Shown in pieces: positions 46,408-54,843 of a stretch of DNA of 64,000 nt (positions are counted from its first letter, which is position 1; the number at the start of each line of letters is the position of its first letter). The stretch is from SG8-30 sp963695085 (GTDB lineage Bacteria; Pseudomonadota; Gammaproteobacteria; Steroidobacterales; Steroidobacteraceae). A program made the translations under genes and the position numbers. Below the pieces are notes generated by a model that was given only the letters and a program-made list of their open reading frames with translations, was not told the DNA's origin and did no database searches. The stretch lies in contig CAVOFV010000007.1 in assembly GCA_963695085.1 (NCBI GenBank), forward strand, positions 1 to 64,000, read 5' to 3'.

Positions 46408-47808
46408 TCACGCGCCGAGCGTCACCACTGCATCCTGCCCGGGCAGCTCGGCGACGATGCCGAAGCGTTCGTCTATCGCGGCAGCCAGCGCCGCGCGCGC
46501 GTCGTCCTCGCCATGCGTGAGGACGACGCGAGGCGGACCGGCCACGGCGCCCAGCCAGTCGAGCAGCTGCGGCTGGTCCGCATGTGCGGAAAAACCGTCG
46601 AGGACGTGCACGCGGGCGCGCACCACGACGTCCTCGCCGAAGATCTGCACGACCGGCGCGCCGTCGGCGAGTTGCCGGCCCAGCGAACCTTCGACCATGT
46701 AGCCCACCAGCACCACGTTGGCCGCGCTCCGCCACAGGTTGTGGCGCAGGTGGTGCACGATGCGCCCGCCGTCGCACATGCCGGACGCGCTGAGGATCAC
46801 GCAGGGATCGTTGCCTTCATTGAGCGCCCGCGACTCCCTGGCCGACTGCGTGACCTTGAGACTGGCCAGGTCGGTGGCGAACTGGCGCCGCGCGGCAAGC
46901 TCCTTCGCCTCCGGGTCGAGCACCTCCGGATGGCGGATCAGCGCCTCGGTCGCCTGCGCCGCCATCGGGCTGTCGAGGAAGATCGGGAAGTCACGCGGCA
47001 GACGTCCTTCGCGCACCGCCTCGGCCAGGTAGTACAGGATCAGTTGTGAGCGTCCCACGGCGAACGCCGGGATCAGCACGCGTTCGCCATTGCGCGCGGC
47101 GGTTTCGAGGATCTTCTTGAACGCCTCGACGGTCTCCGCCTGCGGCAGGTGCGCGCGGCCGCCATAGGTGGACTCGAGGAACACCAGCCCGGCGCGCGCT
47201 GGCGGATCCGGGTCGCGCAGGATCGGTACGTCGCGCGGGCCGAGGTCGCCGGAAAAGACGATCACGCGCTCCTGACCGCCGTCGTCCACGGTCAGCGCCA
47301 CGCTGGCCGAACCCATGATGTGCCCGGCCTCGTGGAAACGCAGCTTCACGCCCGCGGCCACCTGCTCGGCCTGGCCATAATTGAGGGCGCGCTGCTGCCG
47401 GTGCATGTGGCTCACGTCCGCGGGCTCGTAAATCGCCTCGACCGGCGGCCGGCCCGACCGCTGGTGCGCGCGGTTCTCCTTGGCCACCCACTCCCCGTCC
47501 AGCCGCGCCAGGTCCTCGAGCAGGATCCTGGTCAATGCCAGCGTCGCGTGGGTCGCGAAGACGGGCCCGCGATAGCCCTCGGCATACAGGCGCGGCATGC
47601 GCCCGGAGTGGTCGATGTGCGCATGCGTGAGGATCGCCGCATTGAGCCGGCGCGGCTCGACCGGGCCGAGCTCGCGGCTGCGCAGGCGCCCATCGGGCCC
47701 GCCCTGGAAGATGCCGAAGTCCACCAGCACTCGGGCGCGCGGCGTTTCGACCAGGTAGCCGGATCCGGTCACTTCCCCGGCTGCGCCGCAAAGCCGGATT
47801 CGGATCAT
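46408..47808 (-). CDS. MBL-fold metallohydrolase with beta-CASP domain (RNA-processing type)
   Basis: A 466-residue protein: metallo-beta-lactamase motif HAHIDHSGR (about 62-70), later FHEAGHIMGSA and the Asp in SGDLG, then beta-CASP features (FLDSPMA, SASGMCDGGRI) and the final His in SAHADQ. It belongs to the archaeal/bacterial CPSF-like group, which acts as endo- or exoribonuclease on RNA. Its start overlaps the OLD-type nuclease stop by four bases, so both are expressed together. Confidence 0.92.
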   Translation of the reverse strand: MIRIRLCGAAGEVTGSGYLVETPRARVLVDFGIFQGGPDGRLRSRELGPVEPRRLNAAILTHAHIDHSGRMPRLYAEGYRGPVFATHATLALTRILLEDLARLDGEWVAKENRAHQRSGRPPVEAIYEPADVSHMHRQQRALNYGQAEQVAAGVKLRFHEAGHIMGSASVALTVDDGGQERVIVFSGDLGPRDVPILRDPDPPARAGLVFLESTYGGRAHLPQAETVEAFKKILETAARNGERVLIPAFAVGRSQLILYYLAEAVREGRLPRDFPIFLDSPMAAQATEALIRHPEVLDPEAKELAARRQFATDLASLKVTQSARESRALNEGNDPCVILSASGMCDGGRIVHHLRHNLWRSAANVVLVGYMVEGSLGRQLADGAPVVQIFGEDVVVRARVHVLDGFSAHADQPQLLDWLGAVAGPPRVVLTHGEDDARAALAAAIDERFGIVAELPGQDAVVTLGA

Positions 47809-49529
47809 CGGCCGCGCCCCCGCCGGTGGCCGCGGTCGCGCCGGGCGCGCGATGGCTCATCCACGGTTCCCTCGCGAGCCGGGGCGCCCCGCGCCAGCTG
47901 CACGCAGGTTTCAATCGTGCGCTTGAGCGGCGCCGGCACGCCCGGTGAACCGTCGGCGGCAGCGGCGGCCAGCGCCTCGAAGGCGAGATAAGGCTTGGAA
48001 TGCCGCTTGATGGCATGCCGGATCACGCGACCGGCGCTGACCTTGCGGCCCGACGCCTGCAGGCCGGCTGCCCGCTCGTATACCTGTGCGTAGCCGTGAT
48101 GCCACAGGCAATGCTCGACATCGCGTTCCCGCAGGTGCGTCAGCCGGCGGCCGGCCTCGTCGCCGGCGAGGCGACGCGCTTCGTCCGCGTAGTCGCGGCC
48201 GGTGCCGTCGCCATCGGTCAGCACGTGCCATTCGATGCCGAGCTCGCGCGCCAGCTTGATGAGCGGCGTCATGCCGCACTGCGCGAACTCGACCACGGCC
48301 ACGCCTTCGAGGGTGAGGTCGTAGCCCGACAGGCGCGCCAGTTCCGGCAGCACCCAGAATTCCGTTTCGCCCTCGACCAGCAGCCAGCAGCGCGCGTACA
48401 TCGCCTCGCCCCGGCGCGCGCGCAGGTGGTAACTCAGCTTGCGAACGTCATCGGTGTTCAGGGCGCCCTGGCCGACGCGCCACTGCCGCATGTTGCCGCC
48501 GGACCGCGTCAGGCGGCGGATCGAGTGCAGCGGCACCGCGCCCAGCAACGCTTCCGACTGCGTGCCGATGATCTTCTGCGCGCGCGCATGCGCGATCAGT
48601 TCCCACACCGAAGCGAGCGTCATGAGGTGCAGGTGCGCCTCGGGATCCTCGAGCACCAGCAGCGGCGTAGCCTCGGGAACCCACTTGTTGAGGCCGTGGC
48701 GGATGACGGCGGCCGTCACGATCAGGACGCCGATCTGCTGGGCGGCCGAGCCGTGGAAATGCAGCCCGGCGGTCGCCTTGCCGGCCCGCCCGCCCAGCAC
48801 CTCGGCCACCGGCGCATGCGACAGGCTGCCGGCCGCATGGAATTCCTCGGCCCGCTGCCTCAGCAGTTCGCGCGCCGCCTCGTAGCCGGCCTTCAGTTCC
48901 TCCAGCTCGTTCGACGAAGTGCCGGCCAGTAGCGCCGCATAGTGCGATTCGACTGCGGCGGCAAGCTCCGCCACCTTGCCGTTTGCCGGCGGCTCCTGCC
49001 GGCCCGAGTCCGCAAGCGATGTCGCCCCCAGCAGCATGCCGCTCTGCAGCCAGACCAGCGGGCACAGCCGGCGGATTGCCGCCAGGTGACCGGCATCGTC
49101 CTCCGACTGCGGCTTGCGGGAGCCCGGCGAGAAGATCGTCCAGTGCACGGCGGGCGGCGCGTCGCCGTCAGGAGCCTCCGCCTGCACCGTTACCGACAGG
49201 CGCCGCACGCCGGCAGACGGCGCGGGCAAGACCGTGACCAGCGATCCCAGCGACGCCTCGCTCCAGTCGCCGGCCGACCGTTCGTCGAACGTGAGTTCGA
49301 TCCTGACCGGGCCCTGCAGCACGCCCGCCGGGCCGACCGGGCGATGGAAATGATGCAGCTCGATGACCGGCCGGTCGCCGTTGCCGGAGGCCAGCACCAC
49401 CTCGAGCGCCGACAGCAGGCTCGACTTGCCGCAGTCGTTCTCGCCGATCAGCACCGTCGTCTCGTCGAGATCGAGCCGCCCCGCGACGATGCCGCGGAAG
49501 TTGCGCACGTCGAGTGACCTGAGGAACAT
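47805..49529 (-). CDS. OLD-family ATP-dependent endonuclease (AAA ATPase + TOPRIM)
   Basis: A 574-residue protein: SMC/RecF-like ATPase with Walker A GENDCGKSSLL (about 30-40), a degenerate signature, Walker B LLVLEDPEAHLH, then TOPRIM-type motifs LVEGETEFWVL and TDGDGTGRDYA in the last third. This is the YbjD / OLD nuclease layout (DUF2813). OLD proteins cut DNA with ATP-dependent control and serve in defence or repair. No UvrD-type helicase partner (as in Gabija) is next to it. The C-terminal tail is Arg-rich and its frame overlaps the MBL start. Confidence 0.88.
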   Translation of the reverse strand: MFLRSLDVRNFRGIVAGRLDLDETTVLIGENDCGKSSLLSALEVVLASGNGDRPVIELHHFHRPVGPAGVLQGPVRIELTFDERSAGDWSEASLGSLVTVLPAPSAGVRRLSVTVQAEAPDGDAPPAVHWTIFSPGSRKPQSEDDAGHLAAIRRLCPLVWLQSGMLLGATSLADSGRQEPPANGKVAELAAAVESHYAALLAGTSSNELEELKAGYEAARELLRQRAEEFHAAGSLSHAPVAEVLGGRAGKATAGLHFHGSAAQQIGVLIVTAAVIRHGLNKWVPEATPLLVLEDPEAHLHLMTLASVWELIAHARAQKIIGTQSEALLGAVPLHSIRRLTRSGGNMRQWRVGQGALNTDDVRKLSYHLRARRGEAMYARCWLLVEGETEFWVLPELARLSGYDLTLEGVAVVEFAQCGMTPLIKLARELGIEWHVLTDGDGTGRDYADEARRLAGDEAGRRLTHLRERDVEHCLWHHGYAQVYERAAGLQASGRKVSAGRVIRHAIKRHSKPYLAFEALAAAAADGSPGVPAPLKRTIETCVQLARGAPAREGTVDEPSRARRDRGHRRGRGR

Positions 49530-49544
49530 GGTTGCGCCTGTGCC

Positions 49545-50267
49545 TCAGCGCTGCTCGATGATCCGCAGCGCCTGTTCGACGCTGCGGGCGTCGTGGATCA
49601 ACGCCACGTCCTCTTCGCTGACCGTGCCCCTCTTCAGCATCACGTCGCGCGTGAAGCCGTACAACTGCTCCCAGAACTCGCCGCCCATGGAGATGACCGG
49701 GAAGCGCTCGAGCTTCCCGGTCTGTATCAGCGTGACCACCTCGAATGCCTCGTCGAGCGTGCCGAAGCCGCCCGGCATGACGACGAATGCGCAGGAGTAC
49801 TTCACCAGCATCACCTTGCGGACGAAGAAGTGCTCGAACTCGATGAACCGGTCCAGGTAGGGATTGGGCTTTTGCTCGCGCGGCAGCCGGATGTTGCAGC
49901 CGACGCTCATGCCTCCGGCCTCGCGTGCGCCGCGGTTGGCCGCTTCCATGATGCCCGGCCCGCCACCGGTCATCACCGCGAACCCCGCCGTGGCCAGCGC
50001 CCGGCCGAGATCCCGCGCCAGCTGGTAACAGGGATGGTCCTCGCCAAAGCGCGCCGAGCCGAAGACCGTCACGCACGGCCCCCTGAAGTCGAAGCTCTCG
50101 AACCCGCGCAGGAATTCCAGGAAGAAGCGCACCGCGCTCTCGAGGTCGGCCTCGCGATGGCGGCGACCAGCCAGGAAGGCTTTTTCCGCGCCCTCGATGT
50201 CCTCCAGCAGGGACAGTCGTATGTCGCGGTTCCTGGGCGGTACCGGCCCGCCTCGTTGCTCGCTCAT
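49545..50267 (-). CDS. LOG-family (TIGR00730) Rossmann-fold protein
   Basis: A 240-residue protein with VTVFGSARFGEDHP, the core MTGGGPGIMEAANRGA and the PGGFGTLDEAFE motif that marks lysine-decarboxylase-like / LOG cytokinin riboside monophosphate phosphoribohydrolases. Such bacterial proteins cleave nucleoside 5'-monophosphates (AMP-type) to base and ribose phosphate. The ATG at 50267 is taken because family similarity begins shortly after. It lies 15 bases before the OLD-type gene and is probably the first of a three-gene operon. Confidence 0.9.
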   Translation of the reverse strand: MSEQRGGPVPPRNRDIRLSLLEDIEGAEKAFLAGRRHREADLESAVRFFLEFLRGFESFDFRGPCVTVFGSARFGEDHPCYQLARDLGRALATAGFAVMTGGGPGIMEAANRGAREAGGMSVGCNIRLPREQKPNPYLDRFIEFEHFFVRKVMLVKYSCAFVVMPGGFGTLDEAFEVVTLIQTGKLERFPVISMGGEFWEQLYGFTRDVMLKRGTVSEEDVALIHDARSVEQALRIIEQR

Positions 50268-50373
50268 GGCGATTCCCTTGCGGCCGACGGGCACAGCTAT
50301 GGCGCGAAGGAGGATTCCTCGCCAGCCGTAGTAACCGCAGTCGCGACGGTCATCAGGCTGTTCGCGCCGGCCT

Positions 50374-50979
50374 TCAGCTGACGCCCGTGATGTTGATGAA
50401 GCGCAGGAACTCGGTACGGGTGCGCGGATCGCTGCGGAATGCACCGATCATGCGGCTGGTCACCATCGAGACGCCGCGCTTGTGCACGCCGCGGGTCGTC
50501 ATGCACTCGTGCTTCGCTTCGATGACGACGCCGACGCCGCGCGGCTTGAGCACCTTGCTGATGCAAAGCGCGATCTCCGCGGTCATCTTCTCCTGCACCT
50601 GGAAGCGCCGCGCGTAGGCATCCACCACCCGCGCCAGCTTGCTGATGCCGACGATCTTGCTGGTCGGCAGGTAGCCGACGTGCGCCCGGCCGATGATCGG
50701 CGCCATGTGGTGCTCGCAGTGCGACTCGAACTCGATGTTGCGCAGCACGACCATCTCGTCGTAGCCGGCGACTTCCTCGAAGGTCCGCTGCAGGTACTCC
50801 GCGGGGTCCGTGGCGTAGCCGGAAAACCAGTCGAGGTAGCCCTCGACCACCCGCCGCGGCGTGTCCAGCAGCCCTTCGCGCTTCGGGTCCTCGCCCGCCC
50901 AGCGCAACAACGTCCGCACCGCGTCCTCGGCGGCGGCCTGCGTCACGGCCCCGACCTGTTTCTTCTTCCTGGCTGCCAT
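50374..50979 (-). CDS. folE: GTP cyclohydrolase I
   Basis: A 201-residue enzyme: LDTPRRVVEGYLDWFSGY, zinc-site segment SHCEHHMAPIIGRAHVGYLP with the conserved Cys and His, ISKLARVVDAYARRFQVQE and the C-terminal GVVIEAKHECMTTRG (second Cys). It turns GTP into dihydroneopterin triphosphate for folate synthesis. GGAGGAAACGAG precedes the ATG at 50979. Confidence 0.96.
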   Translation of the reverse strand: MAARKKKQVGAVTQAAAEDAVRTLLRWAGEDPKREGLLDTPRRVVEGYLDWFSGYATDPAEYLQRTFEEVAGYDEMVVLRNIEFESHCEHHMAPIIGRAHVGYLPTSKIVGISKLARVVDAYARRFQVQEKMTAEIALCISKVLKPRGVGVVIEAKHECMTTRGVHKRGVSMVTSRMIGAFRSDPRTRTEFLRFINITGVS

Positions 50980-51106
50980 CTCGTTTCCTCCGCGGCCACG
51001 TGCCGGACGCCCGACTATACCGCAGCGCCGGTCTCGCTCCGGGGGGTGCGCACCGCCGTGCGGCACCGTATCCTTGCCGCGTACCCCCTCTCTCGAGTGC
51101 GCCGCC

Positions 51107-51769
51107 ATGCTGACCGACCGCTTTAAACTGGCCCTGCAATTCACGGCCGACGTGCACGAGGGCCACCAGAAGAAGGGCACCAGCGTCTCCTACCTGTCGC
51201 ACCTGCTGTCGGTATCGGCACTGGTCATGGAAAACGACGGCGATGAGGACGAGGCGATCGCCGGGCTGCTGCACGACTCGGTCGAGGACCGGGGCGACAC
51301 CTATCTGACCCGCTGCGGCGCGAAGCCGCCGGGCGGCCGCGGCGCGCTCAAGCACGACATGGAGAAACTGTTCGGGACACGCGTCCGCGACCTGGTCATG
51401 CACTGCACGGACGACGAATACCTGCCGCAGGGCAAGCCGGCGGAAAAGGGCAGTGCCGAGGAATGGCGCACGCGCAAGGAAGCCTACCTGAAGCGCCTGC
51501 GCAGCCAGCCGGACACCGGCGCGCTGCGGGTCGCCTGCGCCGACAAGCTGCACAACTCGCGCGCCATCCTGGTCGACTACCAGACACTCGGCGAGGAGGT
51601 CTGGGAGCGCTTCCGCGTCAAGAGCCGCAAGCAGCAGCTGTGGTACTACCGCGGCCTGGCCGACATCTTCATGGAGCGCGCCGCCGGGTTCGACGATGTC
51701 GGCCTCAAGCGGCTCGCCGCCATGCTGGACGCCGCGGTGCGCGCCATCGAGCGCAAGAAACCGGATTGA
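51107..51769 (+). CDS. HD-domain hydrolase, MESH1/SpoT-like
   Basis: A 220-residue single-domain protein: FTADVHEGHQKKGTSVSYLS with the conserved His, GLLHDSVED (about 59-65) as the HD motif and ACADKLHNSRA with the late Asp. The order H...HD...D is that of the (p)ppGpp-hydrolase part of SpoT and of the free-standing hydrolase MESH1. No synthetase, TGS or ACT domain follows. It may therefore be a small alarmone hydrolase, or act on another nucleotide. It is divergent from folE. Confidence 0.82.
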   Translation: MLTDRFKLALQFTADVHEGHQKKGTSVSYLSHLLSVSALVMENDGDEDEAIAGLLHDSVEDRGDTYLTRCGAKPPGGRGALKHDMEKLFGTRVRDLVMHCTDDEYLPQGKPAEKGSAEEWRTRKEAYLKRLRSQPDTGALRVACADKLHNSRAILVDYQTLGEEVWERFRVKSRKQQLWYYRGLADIFMERAAGFDDVGLKRLAAMLDAAVRAIERKKPD

Positions 51770-51787
51770 GCGGCGCCCGGCAACCGC

Positions 51788-52816
51788 TCAGTCGTGCAGC
51801 TCGATGACGTCGCCATCCTCGACGACATGGTCGCGGCCGACCTGCTGCCCGTCGAAGCCCGAACTGCCCCACAGCCGCGCGAAACGGATCGTCTCCGCCA
51901 GTTCGCGGTGCACCAGCCGCGCCACGTCGGCGACCGTCTGGCCGTGGGTCAGCGTGAATGGCCGCGTATTGTCGGCCGGCTTGCCGGGCGCCTTGGTGTA
52001 GACACGCACAATCGCCAGTTCGCGGAACAGCCATTCGCCAAGCGCACCGAGTCCCTGCCCGGTTTCCGCCGACACCACGAGCGCGGGAAACCCGGCGCCG
52101 ATCAGTTCCTTGAGCGCGGCGATATCCGCCTTGCTGTGCGGGTCGAGATCGGCCTTGTTGGCCAGCAGGACGGTCGGCAGGGCCAGGCCGAAAGGGTCGT
52201 CCTGGTCGTCCGGCAGGGCTGCTTCCGGCGCACGGTCCGACCCGGGCCAGATCCGCGTCAGCGCGACCCGCCGCCCGGCCAGCACCGCGCGGGCGTCCTC
52301 GGTCTGCTGCACGACCGCCGGGTCCGCGATGTCCACGACGAACAGGCAGCAGTCGGCTGATTGCAGCGTGCTGCCGATCCATGTGACCTCGTGTTGCGGG
52401 GACAGCGGCGGCAGGTCCACCAGCTGGAAGTGGATGTCCTCGAGCGACATCATTCCCGGTTCCGGAAACTGGGTCGTGAACGGGTACGGCGCGACGCGGG
52501 CCGAGGAACCGGTGAGACGCGCGTGCAGCGCCGACTTGCCGCTGTTGGGTGGCCCGACCAGCGCTATCTGCGCCGCGCCCTCGGGGCGGATGACCAGCGC
52601 CGGACCGCTGCGCGCGCCGCCCTTCCTGGGTCCCGCCAGCTCCTCGTCGAGTTCCTTGATGCGGCGCTTGAGATCGGCCTGCAGGTGATCCGTGCCCTTG
52701 TGCTTGGGGATGACCCGCAGCATTTCGCGCAGGCACTCGAGCCGCTGCTCCGGGTCGCGCGCGCGCCGCAGCGCCGCGGCTGCGGCCTTGTATTCGGGTG
52801 AGAGGTTGGCCGGCAC
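51788..52816 (-). CDS. GTPase with C-terminal TGS domain (Obg/DRG-like)
   Basis: A 342-residue GTPase: helical N-terminus, G1 GPPNSGKSAL (about 88-97), G2 region YPFTTQFPEPG, G3 DLPPL (the usual Gly is replaced), G4 ANKAD and G5 SAETGQG, then a C-terminal TGS domain (RPFTLTHGQTVADVARLVH). The layout is the DRG group of the Obg family, which binds ribosomes or rRNA. It shares the convergent region with the HD hydrolase and is probably a single gene. Confidence 0.88.
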   Translation of the reverse strand: MPANLSPEYKAAAAALRRARDPEQRLECLREMLRVIPKHKGTDHLQADLKRRIKELDEELAGPRKGGARSGPALVIRPEGAAQIALVGPPNSGKSALHARLTGSSARVAPYPFTTQFPEPGMMSLEDIHFQLVDLPPLSPQHEVTWIGSTLQSADCCLFVVDIADPAVVQQTEDARAVLAGRRVALTRIWPGSDRAPEAALPDDQDDPFGLALPTVLLANKADLDPHSKADIAALKELIGAGFPALVVSAETGQGLGALGEWLFRELAIVRVYTKAPGKPADNTRPFTLTHGQTVADVARLVHRELAETIRFARLWGSSGFDGQQVGRDHVVEDGDVIELHD

Positions 52817-52843
52817 GGGTTGTCGCCTGGCGCCGCGACCGGC

Positions 52844-53554
52844 TCAGCCGGCGGTCAGCGCATCGAGCACCAGCCGCACCATCTCGTCCACGCCGGTGGC
52901 GCGCTGCCCGGCCGTCATCTGCTCGTCATGCAGCAGGTGGTCGCTGACGGTCATCACCGCGAGCGCCTCGATGCCCAGCTCGGCCGCCAGCGCATAGAGG
53001 CCCGCCGCCTCCATCTCGATCGCCAGCACGCCCATGCGCGCCAGCAGTTTCCTCAGCTCGGTATCCGGGTGGTAGAAGATGTCGGTCGAGAAGATGTTGC
53101 CGACGTGGATCTCGCGCTTGCGCGACTCCGCCTCGCGGATCACCTTGCGCAGCAGCGGCCAGCTCGCGGTCGCCGGCAGGTCGTAGTCGCGGCAGCGAAT
53201 GCGGTTGACACGCGAGTCCGTGCCGGCGCCGAGCCCCAGCACGATGTCGCCGATCCTGAGCGACGCGCTGACGGCGCCGCAGGTTCCGACCCGCACGAAG
53301 CGCTTCACGCCAAAATCACGCACCAGTTCGGTCGCATAGATCAGCGTGGACGGGATGCCCATGCCACCGCCCATCACGGACAGGCGCTGGCCGCGCCAGG
53401 TGCCGGTGTAGCCCAGCATGTTGCGCACGGTATTGACCTCGACCGAGCCCTCGAGCAGCGTTTCGGCGATGTGCTTTGCGCGCAGCGGGTCGCCTGGCAG
53501 CAGCACCGTCTCGGCGAAGTCCCCGGCTGCGGCATTGATGTGTGGCGAGCTCAT
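52844..53554 (-). CDS. deoD: Purine nucleoside phosphorylase
   Basis: A 236-residue enzyme of normal DeoD length: INAAAGDFAETVLLPGDPLR, the loop GYTGTWRGQRLSVMGGGMG, RVGTCGAVS, and the purine-binding VLAIEMEAAGLYALAA. It splits purine (deoxy)nucleosides with phosphate. Its ATG overlaps the deoB stop by four bases, so it is the third gene of the deoA-deoB-deoD operon. Confidence 0.95.
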   Translation of the reverse strand: MSSPHINAAAGDFAETVLLPGDPLRAKHIAETLLEGSVEVNTVRNMLGYTGTWRGQRLSVMGGGMGIPSTLIYATELVRDFGVKRFVRVGTCGAVSASLRIGDIVLGLGAGTDSRVNRIRCRDYDLPATASWPLLRKVIREAESRKREIHVGNIFSTDIFYHPDTELRKLLARMGVLAIEMEAAGLYALAAELGIEALAVMTVSDHLLHDEQMTAGQRATGVDEMVRLVLDALTAG

Positions 53555-54831
53555 GCGACGCTCCGTTTGCGCTGGCCGCCTGCGGGCGACGACAGGAAGT
53601 CCTTGCCATGCGCCAGCGGCGCGATGCCGAACCAGGCGGCCAGCGACTGGCCGATGTCGGCAAACGTGTCGCGGCGCCCGATCGACCTCGGCGCCAGCGC
53701 GGGGCCGGCCGCCAGCACCGGCACGTACTCGCGCGTGTGGTTCCACCCTTCCCAGGTCGGGTCATTGCCATGGTCCGCGGTCAGCACCAGCACGTCACTC
53801 ACGCCCAGCCGCCCGAGCAGCGACTCGAGCATGCCGTCGAAGCGCTCCAGTTCCGCCGCGTAGCCCGGCACGTTGCGCCGGTGGCCGTACTCCTGGTCGA
53901 AGTCCACCAGGTTGGTGAACACCAGCGTGCGGTCGCCGGCTTCCAGCAATGCTGTCTGCGAAGCCTGCATCAGGCCGGCCAGGCCGCTGGCCTTCACGCC
54001 GCGCGAGATGCCGCGACCCGCAAAGATGTCCGGCACCTTGCCGACGCCCACGACGGTGCCGCCTTCCGCAAGGAGTCCGTCCAGCACCGTGCCCGCGGGC
54101 GGCGGCACCGAATAGTCGCGGCGGTGCGCGGTGCGCGTGAAGTCCGCCGCACAGGTACCGACAAACGGCCGCGCGATGACGCGGCCGATGTGCAGGTCGT
54201 CGACCAGCACGCGCGCCGCGGCGCACACCTCGTAGAGGCGCCCGAGCCCGAAGGCCTGCTCGTGCGCGCAGATCTGCAGCACCGAATCCGCCGAGCAGTA
54301 CACGATCGGCTTGCCGGTCCGCACGTGCTCCTCACCCAGCTGTTCGATGATGACCGTGCCGGACTCGTGCCGGTTGCCCAGGAACCCTGGCAGCTTCGTC
54401 TGTCGCGCCAGCTCATCGAGCAGCGGCTGCGGCACGGAGTCGGTGAGGTCGGTGAAATACCCCCACTCGTGCGCGACCGGCTGGCCGGCCATTTCCCAGT
54501 GCCCCGAGATCGTGTCCTTGCCCTTCGACAGTTCCGCCGACCAGCCCCAGGTGCCGGTCGGCGCCCGCGGCGTCTCGAAGCCGGCTGGCCGCCCGCCGCG
54601 CGCGCCGGCCGCCGCCTCCACCAGCCCCAGACGCTGCAGCGTCGGGATCGACAGCGGCCCGGAGCGGCCCTCGTCCGCGCGCCCGGCTGCGCAAGCCTCG
54701 GCGATGTGGCCGAACGTATCGGCGCCCGCATCGCCGTAGTTCGCCGCGTCCGGCAGTGCGCCGATGCCCAGCGAATCGACGACCAGCAGCAGTGCCCTGC
54801 GCGGCGCCTGGTATGCCTTGCTATCGTTCAT
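53551..54831 (-). CDS. deoB: Phosphopentomutase
   Basis: A 426-residue alkaline-phosphatase-superfamily enzyme: LLLVVDSLGIGALPDA with the metal Asp, ADTFGHIAEAC with the phosphorylated Thr, KGKDTISGHWEMAG, TNLVDFDQEYGHRR and VLTADHGNDPT with metal ligands. It links ribose-1-P and ribose-5-P (and the deoxy forms). It is slightly longer than E. coli DeoB (407 residues). It lies between deoA and deoD in one operon. Confidence 0.96.
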   Translation of the reverse strand: MNDSKAYQAPRRALLLVVDSLGIGALPDAANYGDAGADTFGHIAEACAAGRADEGRSGPLSIPTLQRLGLVEAAAGARGGRPAGFETPRAPTGTWGWSAELSKGKDTISGHWEMAGQPVAHEWGYFTDLTDSVPQPLLDELARQTKLPGFLGNRHESGTVIIEQLGEEHVRTGKPIVYCSADSVLQICAHEQAFGLGRLYEVCAAARVLVDDLHIGRVIARPFVGTCAADFTRTAHRRDYSVPPPAGTVLDGLLAEGGTVVGVGKVPDIFAGRGISRGVKASGLAGLMQASQTALLEAGDRTLVFTNLVDFDQEYGHRRNVPGYAAELERFDGMLESLLGRLGVSDVLVLTADHGNDPTWEGWNHTREYVPVLAAGPALAPRSIGRRDTFADIGQSLAAWFGIAPLAHGKDFLSSPAGGQRKRSVA

Positions 54832-54843
54832 GCGCCTCTCTTA

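Noticed and set aside
47805..49529. Gabija-type defence system
   Set aside because: The OLD-type nuclease is present, but no UvrD-like helicase gene is adjacent; the neighbours are a LOG and an MBL protein. It is reported as an OLD-family nuclease only.
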